Shown one piece after another: positions 1 through 9,773 of a stretch of 64,000 nucleotides of DNA (position 1 is the first letter of the stretch; each line of letters opens with the position of its first letter). Position numbers and translations under genes: made by a program. The stretch lies in assembly GCA_036389675.1 (NCBI GenBank), contig DASVWI010000020.1:248001-312000 (forward strand), read 5' to 3'. The notes beneath the pieces are model-generated. The model ran no database searches. It was not told the origin of the DNA and saw only the letters and a program-made list of their open reading frames with translations. The DNA comes from DASQYE01 sp036389675. GTDB lineage: Bacteria > Acidobacteriota > Blastocatellia > Pyrinomonadales > Pyrinomonadaceae.

Positions 1-811
1 TCATCTCAGGGTTAAGGATGTTGACGAGGCTCGCGAGCCCGACGCCAAGGTAGAGGCCCATCCGTCGAAAGACTTCGAGGGCCAGCTCGTCGCCTTCGAG
101 CCCGCTCTGATAGACCAGCTTCGCCGTCAGATTTTCCGCCCTGTGTAGAGGCGATTGGGGATAGCGCGGTTGCGCCTCGCGCGTCATGCGTACGATGGCA
201 GTCGCCGAGGCGTAGCGTTCGAGGCAACCGCGACTGCCGCAGGTGCACTCGACCCCCATCGTCTCAACGCCTATGTGCCCGATCTCGCCCGCCGACCCGT
301 CAACGCCGCGCCACAACTCTCCGTCCAGAATAATCCCTCCACCCACGCCCGTGCCGAGCGTGACGGCGATGATCGTTCTCATCCCGCGCCCCGCTCCCTG
401 CCACATCTCGCCGACCGCCGCCGCGTTGGCGTCGTTTTCCAGCACGGCGGGCCAACGCAGCTCGCTTTCAAGCGCCGCGCCCAGACGGAAACCGTCAAGG
501 CAGGGGACGTTCGGCGCTTTCGTCACCACGCCGTTTTCGATCTGAACAGTGCCGGGCACGACGACCGAGATGGCGCTGATCTGCTGGCCGCGCGCGCCGC
601 TCTGGCTTTCGCAGGCGCGCGCCGCCTCGACAATCGCCTGCACAATCTCGTCGGCACGCTCGGCCTTCGGCGTCGGATTCTTGACGCGCTCGCGAATGCG
701 CCCCTCTGCATCGACGGTAGCGGCGCGCAGGTTCGTGCCGCCGAGATCGGCTGCGATGACAAGGCCGCGATTGGATTCGTCTTCGTTTGTCGCCAGCTCA
801 GTTGTGCTCAT
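1..811 (-). CDS. ROK-family sugar kinase (probable glucokinase), 3' end outside window
   Basis: This reads as a cytosolic ROK kinase that phosphorylates glucose or a related hexose with ATP. About 270 codons are visible and the frame is open to the window edge, so the C-terminus is missing. Near residue 22 lies the phosphate-binding loop ADLGGTNLRAA. ENDANAAA holds the probable catalytic Asp (about residue 127), followed by GTGVGGG. The ROK signature EIGHIGVETMG is followed by the zinc-binding cluster CTCGSRGC with Cys about 189, 191 and 196. The ATG lies 6 bp after the stop of the GH15-esterase gene on the same strand, so the two are probably cotranscribed. That places a glucose-trapping kinase directly behind a glucose-releasing enzyme. 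Glucokinase is the best guess from context; N-acetylglucosamine or other hexose kinase activity cannot be excluded, because ROK specificity is hard to read from motifs. Confidence 0.88.
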   Translation of the reverse strand, partial: MSTTELATNEDESNRGLVIAADLGGTNLRAATVDAEGRIRERVKNPTPKAERADEIVQAIVEAARACESQSGARGQQISAISVVVPGTVQIENGVVTKAPNVPCLDGFRLGAALESELRWPAVLENDANAAAVGEMWQGAGRGMRTIIAVTLGTGVGGGIILDGELWRGVDGSAGEIGHIGVETMGVECTCGSRGCLERYASATAIVRMTREAQPRYPQSPLHRAENLTAKLVYQSGLEGDELALEVFRRMGLYLGVGLASLVNILNPEM

Positions 812-817
812 CTTCAA

Positions 818-3800
818 TCAGTCGCTCCATAACGCGAGGAAAGCGCTAGCCAGCCGGTCGCGCCAGCTCGTCCAGTTGTGTCCAGCCTCTGATTCAGCGT
901 ATGCGACCGCGTAACCCCTGGAGGCGAGCATGACACGCACGCGGCGATTCACAGCCAGAATGGACTCCATCCGCCCGACATCGAAATAGAATTTCAGGGG
1001 GCGCGCGCGGCTCCTAGCGTCCAGCCGCGAGAGAGCGCCGACCACGCGCTCGTTATCTATCTGGAAGGCTGTGGACTGGCCGCCTATGCGCGCGAAAGTG
1101 TCTGCGTATCTCAGGCCAGTCCAGACAGAGATTGCGCCTCCGAGACTCGCGCCGAGCAGCGCGCGCGAGTTGCGATCAGCCCTCGTGCGGTAACGCGCAT
1201 CGATGAAGGGCACGAGCTCTTTCGCCATAAAGTCGGCGAACGCGTCATTGGCCCAGTAATCTTTCATACGATCAAGGGGCAGCACGAAGACGATGATAAA
1301 GGGAGCGATCTTTTTTCCTGTAATCAAATCCTGTGCGATGAGTGTGGCGCGCGCACGAGTCAAGTACTCCTGCCCGTCCTGAATGTAAAGGACGGGGTAG
1401 CGCGTCCCGGACTTCGCGTAACCGGGCGGGAGATAGACCCATGCACGGCGCACAGAATCGAGCAGGCTGCTTCGGACTTCCAACGCGTCAACGCTGATGC
1501 CGCGCTCGCCCTCATCGCCCGTAATCGCGATGCCCCTGTATTCGGGCATCGCGAAGAAGGAGTTGAAGCCGCCGAGCCCGTTCTCTATACGGTCCGGGTT
1601 GAGCGGGTCGAGCATCCACTCGCCGTCGGCGACCAGTTTATATTCCGCGCGCGCCTCTCTTGCGAAGGGCCGTATGTAATACTTAACGTCCGTTCCCGCC
1701 AGCTCGCGCATAAAGAGCCCGCGAGTATTCCAGTTCGTGAAATCCCCGACGACTTCTACCCTGCGCGCCGGGCCGCGATAGAAGAAGACGGCGCTATCCG
1801 CGTCTATGATGGGTGAACGTGTTGCCTCTCTCAAACGTCTCTCCAAATCCTTTGATTGCTCGCGCTCATCCTTAGCTGCTCTTTCTTCACGCGAGAGACC
1901 GCGCAGCCTTCGACGATTAAAGGTGCTTGAGCCGTCGGGCGCGATTGTGGCGAGCGCCAACACGCTTTCGCCCGCCGGCACTCTCAAATCAAGGGCGAAG
2001 TCCCCCTCTTTACTGACGGCCACATCGCGCGCCTGACCGTCCTGAAAGAGAAAGGCGCGAGAGCCCACAAGGATTCGCCCGCCGACGTGCAGGGATGCCC
2101 CGGCGTCGAGATTGAGCAGCGCCTCCTCGTCAGCGATCTCAAGATGTACGTCTGATTCGAGGGGCGGGCGTCCCGCGCTGTAACGCGCCGCGACGACCTC
2201 GGGCGTCTCTATATTACGCCCCTCTTCGAGATTGCGCGCGAGACGGATGAACTGAGCCATAGACCAGGCGAGAGGTGTCGCGGACGCCGTGCCCTCGCCG
2301 AAAACGAGTCGGGCCGGACGCGGCGTCGCCCGGCGATCCCAGACCTGCTCGGGAATCATCATTCCGTCATTCGCAAACCCCAGCATCGCATCCAGACGAG
2401 ATCGCGCTTCCATCTCATGCCGGCCCTGCGCCAGCTCATATTCCCCGCGCTCGCCGGTCAACAGAGTCCAGAGCCTTCCCACCCCGCTCTTCGCGTCGTA
2501 GTTATCGCCGTCTGCCCTGTCGCCATAGGCGTCATGATTGTAGCGATACCAACCCGCGCCGTTTGGCGTCTCGACTTTGATGACGCGATCGATGACGGAC
2601 AGCGACTTGACGACGAGCGGGTCATCCGGGCTTTTGATGCCGAGCCTTACAAGCTCAAGAAAGCCAGCATCAACGATCAAGCGCTCGTCATAAGCCCCGC
2701 CGCCGCTGTTGATCTCAAGCCGTGCCCCGTCGTTGGCGTCCTCGTTCTCCGTCACGCGCAGGTAATAATTCTTATCACCATACGGGCCTGTCACGGTCGC
2801 CGTCCAACGGTCTACGTTGCGCGCCCATTCGTCCGCCGCCGCCAGATACAAGGAGCTTGAAGCCTCATCGAGGTTTCGAGCCGCTATTGTGGCCGCGCAC
2901 ACCAGCCCGGCGATTTCCGCCGCGATGGTCGAGGGCGAATAGCCCTGCTCCTCCTCCCAGCGCTCCTGCTCCGTGGCTGGCCCATGACGAAGCAGAAAGT
3001 CCGCTGCGGGCTTGACGTGTTTTCTCCATGCCTCGGCGTCCGTGCGTCCCAGTTGAAGGGCAAGGATAAGCGGAAAGGCGACCTGATCCATCTGTATCGC
3101 GCCGTAGAACTGGCGGCCATCGAGCCATGAGTTCTGCGGAAAGCTTCCGTCCGGCTTCTGCTGCACGTTGAAAAGATAGGCAAGCGCGCGCACAGCCGCC
3201 GCCCTATCGCCCAACGCTTCAAAGGCCGTCGCCACCTGATAGAGGTCTCTGGCCCAGACCAGATGATAGCCGCCGACGCCTCCTTCATTCGCGTTTGGCC
3301 CGCCGGCCCATGGAACGGTCAAGGAAGCGATCATCGCGCCGCGATGCGTCTTGTCCTCGTGCGCTTTTAAGACCATCGCGGCCATCCTGAACTGTCGCTC
3401 GTATTTCGGCGCGACTCGCTTAAGCCCCGCGACGTAATCGTGCCAACCCTTTTCGTACTCCGCACGCACGCTCGCAAAGCCGTCGGCGAGAGAGGCGCGG
3501 GCGTTCTTTAAGGCTTCAGCCGAATCCGCACCGAAGCCCAGCGCGAGCGTGAAGGGCACGTCTGGTTTTACCTCGGCCACCTGCACGACATTGCCGTCAG
3601 CTGCCCGCGCGTAGCGCTTCTCCAACCGCCCCCTTTCGAGCAGTTGTGTGAGGCCGTCGCTCGTTCCCAGATAACCGTTCGTCGTCTCGACAAAGGCCGG
3701 ACTACTGATGAGCGCCGATGCACAGTCCGCCTCGGTCGCGATGAGCGCATCATTTTCGCTCCGGGCCGCGTCGTGCATGCCGCTGTTTTTCAAAGAGGGG

Positions 3801-4300
3801 TCATAATAAACATAAAGGAAGTATGGACTGTTGCGAGCGCTCCTGAATTCGACGTTGATCAGAAGGGTATGACGCCGTGGATCGACCGCGTAAGTTTTCG
3901 TGATCGTGTATGCGCCGCTTCGGGCCGTGTTCACCTGACGAAACGAGAGGGCACGCTCGTCGAGGATTTCGATACGGTGCGTGGTATCTTCGCTCTCAAG
4001 CTCGACTCGCCTGCGATCACCGCTCAGGACGATGAGCTGCAACGTCTGCACGTTTGCCACGTCAACCGCGGGATAATAGACCTCCGTGAGCGCGCCGCCC
4101 CCGAGCGTAAACCAGACCTTCGACGCGGTCGTGTTCGATGTCCCGACGCCGTCCTTGGCGGCGCTGGCCCAGTGAGCGTCCAGCCCCGGCGCACCCGGCG
4201 CTTCCCCGGTCTGCGCCTTCGCAGACATCGAGGCCAGCAGGACGACCGAAACCACAAAGATCGAATTCAGATACACGCGCACGGCGCTTCTCAACGTCAT
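818..4300 (-). CDS. Secreted GH15 glucoamylase-like / CBM48 / esterase fusion
   Basis: An 1160-residue exported protein with a signal peptide ending around residue 30 (VLLASMSAKAQ). Residues about 35-690 look like a bacterial glucodextranase/glucoamylase: an N-terminal beta domain, then an (alpha/alpha)6 GH15 domain with GYHLVWARDLY near 345, WEEEQGYSPST near 445 (candidate general acid) and LLTGERGEYEL further on. A small beta region with a charged linker (about 710-830) follows. Next is a CBM48/AMPK-type glycogen-binding fold with VVGDFTNWN near 848. Residues about 925-1160 are an enterochelin-esterase-like (PF00756) hydrolase: Ser1052 in GASLGG, a likely Asp in YFDVGRMES, and His1141 in AGHNW. 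GH15 enzymes release glucose from alpha-glucan ends; the esterase could remove acyl groups from the same substrate (inference). No clear Shine-Dalgarno precedes the ATG. The gene is divergent from a TonB receptor and lies upstream of a ROK kinase. Confidence 0.88.
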   Translation of the reverse strand: MTLRSAVRVYLNSIFVVSVVLLASMSAKAQTGEAPGAPGLDAHWASAAKDGVGTSNTTASKVWFTLGGGALTEVYYPAVDVANVQTLQLIVLSGDRRRVELESEDTTHRIEILDERALSFRQVNTARSGAYTITKTYAVDPRRHTLLINVEFRSARNSPYFLYVYYDPSLKNSGMHDAARSENDALIATEADCASALISSPAFVETTNGYLGTSDGLTQLLERGRLEKRYARAADGNVVQVAEVKPDVPFTLALGFGADSAEALKNARASLADGFASVRAEYEKGWHDYVAGLKRVAPKYERQFRMAAMVLKAHEDKTHRGAMIASLTVPWAGGPNANEGGVGGYHLVWARDLYQVATAFEALGDRAAAVRALAYLFNVQQKPDGSFPQNSWLDGRQFYGAIQMDQVAFPLILALQLGRTDAEAWRKHVKPAADFLLRHGPATEQERWEEEQGYSPSTIAAEIAGLVCAATIAARNLDEASSSLYLAAADEWARNVDRWTATVTGPYGDKNYYLRVTENEDANDGARLEINSGGGAYDERLIVDAGFLELVRLGIKSPDDPLVVKSLSVIDRVIKVETPNGAGWYRYNHDAYGDRADGDNYDAKSGVGRLWTLLTGERGEYELAQGRHEMEARSRLDAMLGFANDGMMIPEQVWDRRATPRPARLVFGEGTASATPLAWSMAQFIRLARNLEEGRNIETPEVVAARYSAGRPPLESDVHLEIADEEALLNLDAGASLHVGGRILVGSRAFLFQDGQARDVAVSKEGDFALDLRVPAGESVLALATIAPDGSSTFNRRRLRGLSREERAAKDEREQSKDLERRLREATRSPIIDADSAVFFYRGPARRVEVVGDFTNWNTRGLFMRELAGTDVKYYIRPFAREARAEYKLVADGEWMLDPLNPDRIENGLGGFNSFFAMPEYRGIAITGDEGERGISVDALEVRSSLLDSVRRAWVYLPPGYAKSGTRYPVLYIQDGQEYLTRARATLIAQDLITGKKIAPFIIVFVLPLDRMKDYWANDAFADFMAKELVPFIDARYRTRADRNSRALLGASLGGAISVWTGLRYADTFARIGGQSTAFQIDNERVVGALSRLDARSRARPLKFYFDVGRMESILAVNRRVRVMLASRGYAVAYAESEAGHNWTSWRDRLASAFLALWSD

Positions 4301-4614
4301 CGGGCCGGTTAAAAGCAGGGATGAAATATGATCGAGGCCCTAAGCTTAACAGAGCGATGCCCGATATTTCCATTGAATTTTTCAACTTTCGGTGCTACCT
4401 TGTGAGCACGTTCCCCGACGGAAAGCTTGATTAATCAAAGTGCTGCAAACCATCGGCAGCTCTCGGTTTCAGGTATTTGCCGACCATTCCATTAGACATA
4501 TCTCGTTTCATGCGCGTATCGTTTGGCTGACTCCGCTTCCCCGGCGGTCTTCCATGTCAGTGAAGCGGTCAGCGACGCGTGCGCGAGAATTCACATCAGA
4601 GAGGCAGTCCAATT
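4301..4614. promoter_or_regulatory. Divergent intergenic region between GH15 fusion and TonB receptor
   Basis: A 314-bp gap between two divergently transcribed glucan-utilisation genes, so promoters for both should lie here. The one clear symmetric element is a perfect 12-bp palindrome, TTGATTAATCAA, at 4427-4438, in an AT-rich patch. It could be an operator. A GAGG at about 4601-4604 is the ribosome site of the receptor. I could not assign convincing -35/-10 boxes. Confidence 0.35.
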
Positions 4615-7600
4615 ATGCGTCGAATGCTTTCATTATCTCTCCGCTCGATTTTATGCGGGCTCTTTATCCTGTGGCTCGTCGCGCCTGCGAGCGCGCAATT
4701 CAGGGCCGGCGTACAGGGAACCGTGACAGACCCGGCGGGGGCCGTCGTGCCGGGCGCGACCGTCACTCTGGTCAGTCAGGACACGACCAAGTCTCAGCAG
4801 ACCACGGCCAGCGATAGCGGCTTCTACCGCTTTTCAAATTTAGCGCCGGGCACATACACGCTGACAGCCGAGCAGGCCGGCTTCAAGAAGCAGGTGATCG
4901 AGAACCTGATCGTTAACGCCGAGAACGTGGAGGGCGTCGACATCAAGCTTGAGACGGGCATCGTCACAGAGACCGTCACGGTACAGGACGAATCGACACC
5001 GGCGCTTGAAACGGAGAACGCCAACATCACCAAGGCGCTCACCACCGAAGAGATACGCAGGCTTCCGCAGTTCGGGCGCGACCCTTACGAGTTGACCAGA
5101 CTGACTCCGGGCGTCTTCGGCGAGGGAGCGCGCGGCGGCGCGGGCGGGGCACAGAATCTTCCCAACTCGACGGGGCCGGGCGGCTCTAACCGCGCCATCT
5201 TTCAGACGGAGAATCAGGTTCAGATTTCCGCCAACGGCCAGCGCGTGTCGGCCAACAATTACCAGATCGACGGGACGAGCGTGAATAGCCTGACGCACGG
5301 CGGCGCGGCTGTCATCACGCCGAATCAGGAATCTGTCAGAGAGGTGCGCGTTATCGCTAACACCTATTCGGCTGAGTTCGGGCGCAACTCCGGCGCGCAG
5401 ATTCTGGCCGTCTCACAAAACGGCACGAACGATTTTCACGGCAGCCTCTTTCTCAAGAACAACAGTCCGGGTCTGAACTCCTTCAACAAGTACGGCGGCA
5501 TCAACAACGCCCCGCCCGTGCGCGTCGAGCAGCGCATCAATCAATTCGGCGGCAGCCTCGGTGGGCCAATCTACCTGCCGCGTTTCGGCGAGGGTGGCCG
5601 CTCCGTCTACAGCGGCAAGAACCGCGCCTTCTTCTTCATCTCTTACGAGGGTTTGCGTAGCAACAGCACGAACACGACCGTGCCGAGGCTCGTCGAGACG
5701 GCGCAGTACAGAGCGCTCGTCCAACAACTGCGTCCCGGCAGTGTGACGGCTGCGATCCTCGGCGCACAGGGCGTCGCGCCGCGCATCGCCAGCGTGCTTA
5801 ACGTCACTTGCGCGCAGGCCGGTATCGGCGGCCCTTGCCAGCAAGTTCCGGGCGGTCTTGACATAGGCTCGCCAGCCGGGGCGACCGGCCAGTACTTGAG
5901 TTTCGGCAATCTTGAAGGAGGCGGGCTCGATGGTATCCCCGACGTGCTCATGGCGACCTTCGCTTCGCCCAACGTCAGCCGGGGCAATCAGTACAACGCT
6001 CGTCTGGACTTCAATATCAACACCAACAACACGCTGGCGATCAGCATGTATCGCACGCGCTTTCGCGGCACGCAGGGCGACGCCGACGGCAGAGCCCGCC
6101 CGATGGCGGACGTTACGACCGAGCCGGCCAACACCTTCGGGACGCTGACCTACACTCGCGTGCTGTCGGCGACGATGGTCAACGAGGCGCGCATCAACGC
6201 CACGCGCTTCGCCTTTAACGAGATCGAATCCTCAGACACGACCAACTTCGGCATTCCGCGCATAGAGATAGAGACTCTGCCCGGCGACCGCATCAGGTTC
6301 GGCGCGCCTTACTCTGAAACGACTCCCGGCATTTTCGCCGAGAACACTTTCGAGTTCCGCGACACGCTGCGGAAGATCGCCGGCGACCACGCCCTCAGCT
6401 TCGGCGCTGAAATACGCAAGGAACAGGACAACAACAACCTGATCGGCGGCGCTCGTCCCCTGTTCACCTTCGGCGGTCTCTTCAACTTCGCCAACAGCAC
6501 GCCGCTCTTTTACCAGATCAACGCAGACCCGCGCACGGGCGGCCCGCCCGCCACGCAGCGCTACTTCCGCAGCAATACTTACGCCTTCTTCGCTCAGGAC
6601 GACTGGAAGTTTCGGCCCAACGTGACCTTCAATCTGGGGCTGCGCTACGAATACTTCACGCCTCTGAGGGAGACCGAAGGCAGGCTCAGCAACTTTGTTC
6701 TGGGTACGACACAGGGACAGGAGCTGACGGGCGGGCGTATCGTGACGGGCAGTGAATTTTATCCGCCTGATCGCAACAACTTTGCGCCACGCCTTGGCTT
6801 CGCTTATAGCCCGCGGAGGTTCGACGACAAGCTCGTGCTTAGAGGCGGCTTCGGCATCGCCTACAATCGCCTGCCCGTCGTGCTCTTCGCCAATGCTCGC
6901 GGCAACCCGCCCTTCCAGGCACGCTATACGATCTGCTGCGGGACTTCGGCGCAGGATTTCCAGACCCCGTTCGCGGGCGGGCAGATTCTCTACGCGCTGG
7001 GCGCGAACAATACGCCCTTCAGCTATCCTGCGAACCCGGCGCTGCGTATCACATTCAATCCGACCACGGGGCTGCCGGTGAATCAGGGAGCAGCTCAGTT
7101 GGAGGTCTACGGCGCGCCCGCACAGGTTCCGACGCCCTACATCTACACCTACTCGCTTGAGGGGCAGTACAGTCTGCCGATGAACCTGACGGCGGAGGTG
7201 GGCTATCAGGGCAGCGCCAGCCGTAAGCTCCTGCGGCTCGTCAATCAGAGATTCCTGTATCCGAACGACCCCGGCAATTTCTTCGCGTCGGCGATTTTCT
7301 TCCCGACGCCCGACACGACCGCCAGCTACAACGCGCTGCTCCTGCGTCTCTCGCGCCGCTTTTCAAACGGCGTCCAGTTCGACGGCAACTATCGTTGGAG
7401 CAAGAGCATTGACGTGGTCTCCAGCGAAGAGATTGGCGCGCCGACAAACCCCACCTACCCGCTCGACCCCAAGCAGGAACGCGGCCCTTCAGATTATGAT
7501 GTCAGGCATTCACTGACCGCATCGGGCCTGTGGGACTTACCCTTTTTCCGCACGCGCAAGGATGCTGTCGGGAAAATCCTTGGCGGCTGGCAGATCAACG

Positions 7601-8100
7601 GCATTCTGACTTATCACACGGGCTTTCCATGGACTCCAGTGATCGGCAACTGCCCGAGCAGTAACAGGCCCATCATCTGCCCGGCGCGGCCTACGGCATA
7701 TTTCGGAGGCGCTGGCACTAGCTCTTCCAACGATGCCTTTATCAACGGCAGCAACTTCCCCGGCGGAGGAACGAAGTTCTTCTCCACCGTCGGCGCGACC
7801 GGCGCTGCGGGAACTCCCGTCGCAGGGCTTCTACCGGGCATTGGCCGCAATTCGTTTCGCGGCCCGCGCTACTTCAACGTAGACATGTCAACGTCCAAGC
7901 GCTTCGGGATGCCCAGCTTCCTCGGCGAAGGAGCATTCTTCGAGATCAAGGCGAACTTCTTCAACATCTTCAACATCCTGAACCTGCAATCGTTTGGATT
8001 CAACACCTCCAGCACGCAGATCACAGACCCCAACTTCGGGCGTGCCGAAAGGGGGCTCGCTGGCCGCGTCGTCGAGATTCAGGGCCGGTTCAGCTTTTAA
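4615..8100 (+). CDS. Oar-like TonB-dependent receptor (carboxypeptidase-regulatory-like domain)
   Basis: A 1161-residue outer-membrane receptor. An upstream in-frame ATG at 4579 exists, but the ATG at 4615 is preceded by GAGG at good spacing and begins a proper signal peptide (MRRMLSLSLRS... to APASA/Q), so that start is preferred. Residues about 25-110 form a CarboxypepD_reg-like beta sandwich (VQGTVTDPAGAVVPGA). A plug domain follows (EEIRRLPQFGRDPYELTRLTPGV, with NGQRVSANNYQIDG). Then comes GTNDFHGSLF and a long TonB-type barrel rich in aromatic strands, ending in GRFSF with the terminal Phe typical of outer-membrane barrels. Such receptors import bulky ligands with TonB/ExbBD energy. The divergent GH15 fusion and nearby glycosidases suggest a glucan oligosaccharide ligand (inference). 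The gene ends just before a long palindromic repeat. Confidence 0.9.
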   Translation: MRRMLSLSLRSILCGLFILWLVAPASAQFRAGVQGTVTDPAGAVVPGATVTLVSQDTTKSQQTTASDSGFYRFSNLAPGTYTLTAEQAGFKKQVIENLIVNAENVEGVDIKLETGIVTETVTVQDESTPALETENANITKALTTEEIRRLPQFGRDPYELTRLTPGVFGEGARGGAGGAQNLPNSTGPGGSNRAIFQTENQVQISANGQRVSANNYQIDGTSVNSLTHGGAAVITPNQESVREVRVIANTYSAEFGRNSGAQILAVSQNGTNDFHGSLFLKNNSPGLNSFNKYGGINNAPPVRVEQRINQFGGSLGGPIYLPRFGEGGRSVYSGKNRAFFFISYEGLRSNSTNTTVPRLVETAQYRALVQQLRPGSVTAAILGAQGVAPRIASVLNVTCAQAGIGGPCQQVPGGLDIGSPAGATGQYLSFGNLEGGGLDGIPDVLMATFASPNVSRGNQYNARLDFNINTNNTLAISMYRTRFRGTQGDADGRARPMADVTTEPANTFGTLTYTRVLSATMVNEARINATRFAFNEIESSDTTNFGIPRIEIETLPGDRIRFGAPYSETTPGIFAENTFEFRDTLRKIAGDHALSFGAEIRKEQDNNNLIGGARPLFTFGGLFNFANSTPLFYQINADPRTGGPPATQRYFRSNTYAFFAQDDWKFRPNVTFNLGLRYEYFTPLRETEGRLSNFVLGTTQGQELTGGRIVTGSEFYPPDRNNFAPRLGFAYSPRRFDDKLVLRGGFGIAYNRLPVVLFANARGNPPFQARYTICCGTSAQDFQTPFAGGQILYALGANNTPFSYPANPALRITFNPTTGLPVNQGAAQLEVYGAPAQVPTPYIYTYSLEGQYSLPMNLTAEVGYQGSASRKLLRLVNQRFLYPNDPGNFFASAIFFPTPDTTASYNALLLRLSRRFSNGVQFDGNYRWSKSIDVVSSEEIGAPTNPTYPLDPKQERGPSDYDVRHSLTASGLWDLPFFRTRKDAVGKILGGWQINGILTYHTGFPWTPVIGNCPSSNRPIICPARPTAYFGGAGTSSSNDAFINGSNFPGGGTKFFSTVGATGAAGTPVAGLLPGIGRNSFRGPRYFNVDMSTSKRFGMPSFLGEGAFFEIKANFFNIFNILNLQSFGFNTSSTQITDPNFGRAERGLAGRVVEIQGRFSF

Positions 8101-8124
8101 AAGGATAGAATGAACAGGACAAGA

Positions 8125-8200
8125 CAGGTCAGTACCGCCTGCGGTAGCGGGCGGGTACTCCCTTGGTGACCCGCCCGCTACCGCAGGCGGTACTGACCTG
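8125..8200. repeat. Palindromic repeat family A, copy 1
   Basis: Two perfect 32-bp inverted arms (8125-8156 and 8169-8200, beginning CAGGTCAGTACCGCCTGC) enclose a 12-base loop. The copy sits between convergent genes. Two more copies lie at 49658-49736 and 53439-53518. Degenerate flanks (AGGATAG near 8102 and TCCTGTCTATCC near 8218) resemble the family C element. As RNA it would form a very stable hairpin and could end transcription from both sides, but neither side has a U tract. Confidence 0.9.
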
Positions 8201-8246
8201 TGCTTTGCTTGATCTTTATCCTGTCTATCCTTGCCAATATTGCTTC

Positions 8247-9626
8247 TCAGGGTTCGGTGGGTGGTTGAGTATTAGATGAGTCGTTGACGACGCTTTCCAT
8301 GTCGTCGTCTCGCCCGTGAGTCTTGCCCTCCTCGTCCAGCCGCTTGAAGACGGCCAGCTCACGCTCGGCTTCCTCTTTTCGCTTGAGACGTGAGAAGGCC
8401 ATGAACAACTGGTAATGGACTCCGGGGTTGGCGGGCTTGAGCAGGGCACAGCGTTGCAGGATGGGTATGGCTTCTTCAAGGCGCTTCTCTTTGACGAGCA
8501 GGCGGCCCAGATCATAGTGCGCGTAAAAATGTTTGTCGTTGAGCGCGATGGCGCGCCGCAGAGACTTTTCTGCCTCCCTGTAATCGCCGCGCTCGCCTAC
8601 GATAAAGCCCAGCTGGGCCAAGGCGTCGAAGTTGTCGGGCTGAAGCGAAAGCGTCTTGCGTAAAGACGTTTCGGCCAGCGCGTAGTCGCCCTTGGCGCGG
8701 GCCGCTATGCCCACGAAGTAGTTCAGCTCCGCCACGTCCGTAAAGCGTTGCTGCGCGCGCGTGAAAACCTCTAGCGCCTGCGCCGGAAGTTTCAGCAGCA
8801 GATAGACCCCGCCGAGGCGTATGTAATAGATCGCCTTCGATGAGTCTTGAAGGAGCGCGCGCTCGTAGAATTCTCTTGCGCCTTCAATCCGGCGCGCCTT
8901 TCTCAACTCTTCACCGAGCATAAAATTCGCTTCAGCGAAATTTGGCCGAAGCGCAAGCGCCCTCTCCCAGTAGTCAGCCGCCGCGTCCGCCTGCCCGCGC
9001 GCAGAGGCGATCAACCCCAGATAGTAGAGCGGCTCGGGCGCGGCGGGTGTGAGCGCCTGCGCCGCTTCGAGACGACTCGCGGCCTCGTCCAGACGATTGG
9101 AGCTATAAAGCGCGATGCCAAGATTGAAGGTCGCCTGCCAGTGGTTCGGAGACTTAACCAGCACGGACTCGAAGGCTTCTATGGCCTGCGCGGTGCGGCC
9201 AGTGCGCGCCAGCAGGACACCAAGATTGGCCTCGGCGGAGACCGCCGCCGGGTTAAGCCGGAGCGATTCCCTGTACTCGCGCTCAGCCTCCTGTGCGCGC
9301 CCGCGCTGATCCAGAATGACGCCGAGCAGGTTATGCGCGTCAGCCGACTGCGGCTCGTCGGCAACCGCGCGCCGCACAATCGGCTCTGCCTCATCGAGCC
9401 TGCCCGCCTGTAACAAGGCCGCAGCCTCACGCAACAAAGCGCTCGCGCGCCCCTGTTGAGATGCAGCCGCAGCCTTCGGTTTCTGCGTCCCCTGCCGTCG
9501 TCGCTGCTGCCCCTGCATGAAAGCATCCGCGCCGACCAGTGATATGAACATAAGCGACGCCGCCAGGTAGATGACGGACGGCGAGAGAAGGCGCGCCACG
9601 GATTGCGATGTCTGATAGAGGTTCAT
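8247..9626 (-). CDS. TPR-repeat protein with N-terminal signal/anchor
   Basis: A 459-residue protein from the ATG at 9626; an in-frame start 48 bp upstream exists, and neither has a strong ribosome site. The N-terminal hydrophobic segment (VIYLAASLMFISLVGADAF) is a signal peptide or anchor, followed by a QRRRQG basic linker and about ten tetratricopeptide repeats between residues about 55 and 430 (for example SADAHNLLGVILDQRGRAQ, WQATFNLGIALYSSNRLDEA). TPR arrays are protein-binding scaffolds; no catalytic domain is visible. It is clearly paralogous to the TPR protein at 22315-24024: REAA.LLQAGR.DEAE, DAHNLLG and AHYDLGRLLV recur in the same order. The gene is convergent with the TonB receptor at 4615-8100 and divergent from the GH3 gene. 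A role in assembling the uptake apparatus is only a guess. Confidence 0.82.
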   Translation of the reverse strand: MNLYQTSQSVARLLSPSVIYLAASLMFISLVGADAFMQGQQRRRQGTQKPKAAAASQQGRASALLREAAALLQAGRLDEAEPIVRRAVADEPQSADAHNLLGVILDQRGRAQEAEREYRESLRLNPAAVSAEANLGVLLARTGRTAQAIEAFESVLVKSPNHWQATFNLGIALYSSNRLDEAASRLEAAQALTPAAPEPLYYLGLIASARGQADAAADYWERALALRPNFAEANFMLGEELRKARRIEGAREFYERALLQDSSKAIYYIRLGGVYLLLKLPAQALEVFTRAQQRFTDVAELNYFVGIAARAKGDYALAETSLRKTLSLQPDNFDALAQLGFIVGERGDYREAEKSLRRAIALNDKHFYAHYDLGRLLVKEKRLEEAIPILQRCALLKPANPGVHYQLFMAFSRLKRKEEAERELAVFKRLDEEGKTHGRDDDMESVVNDSSNTQPPTEP

Positions 9627-9773
9627 TAAGACCGAAGGCTGCGAGCGAGTGATGATGTAGTATACTGAACGCACAGTCTTGCATCAAATTTAACAGCGGC
9701 GGCCTCGAAGCATCCAGCCTGGAGGAAGAAGAGAGGCCACGTTTTGACCCGTCCATCTAAAGGGATACTTACA

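Noticed and set aside
4427..4438. TTGATTAATCAA as a proven operator
   Set aside because: A 12-bp palindrome in an AT-rich patch can arise by chance; kept only as a note in the intergenic entry.
8125..8200. CRISPR repeat or attachment site at the palindromic repeats
   Set aside because: Copies are tens of kilobases apart with no regular spacers, no cas genes and no integrase.
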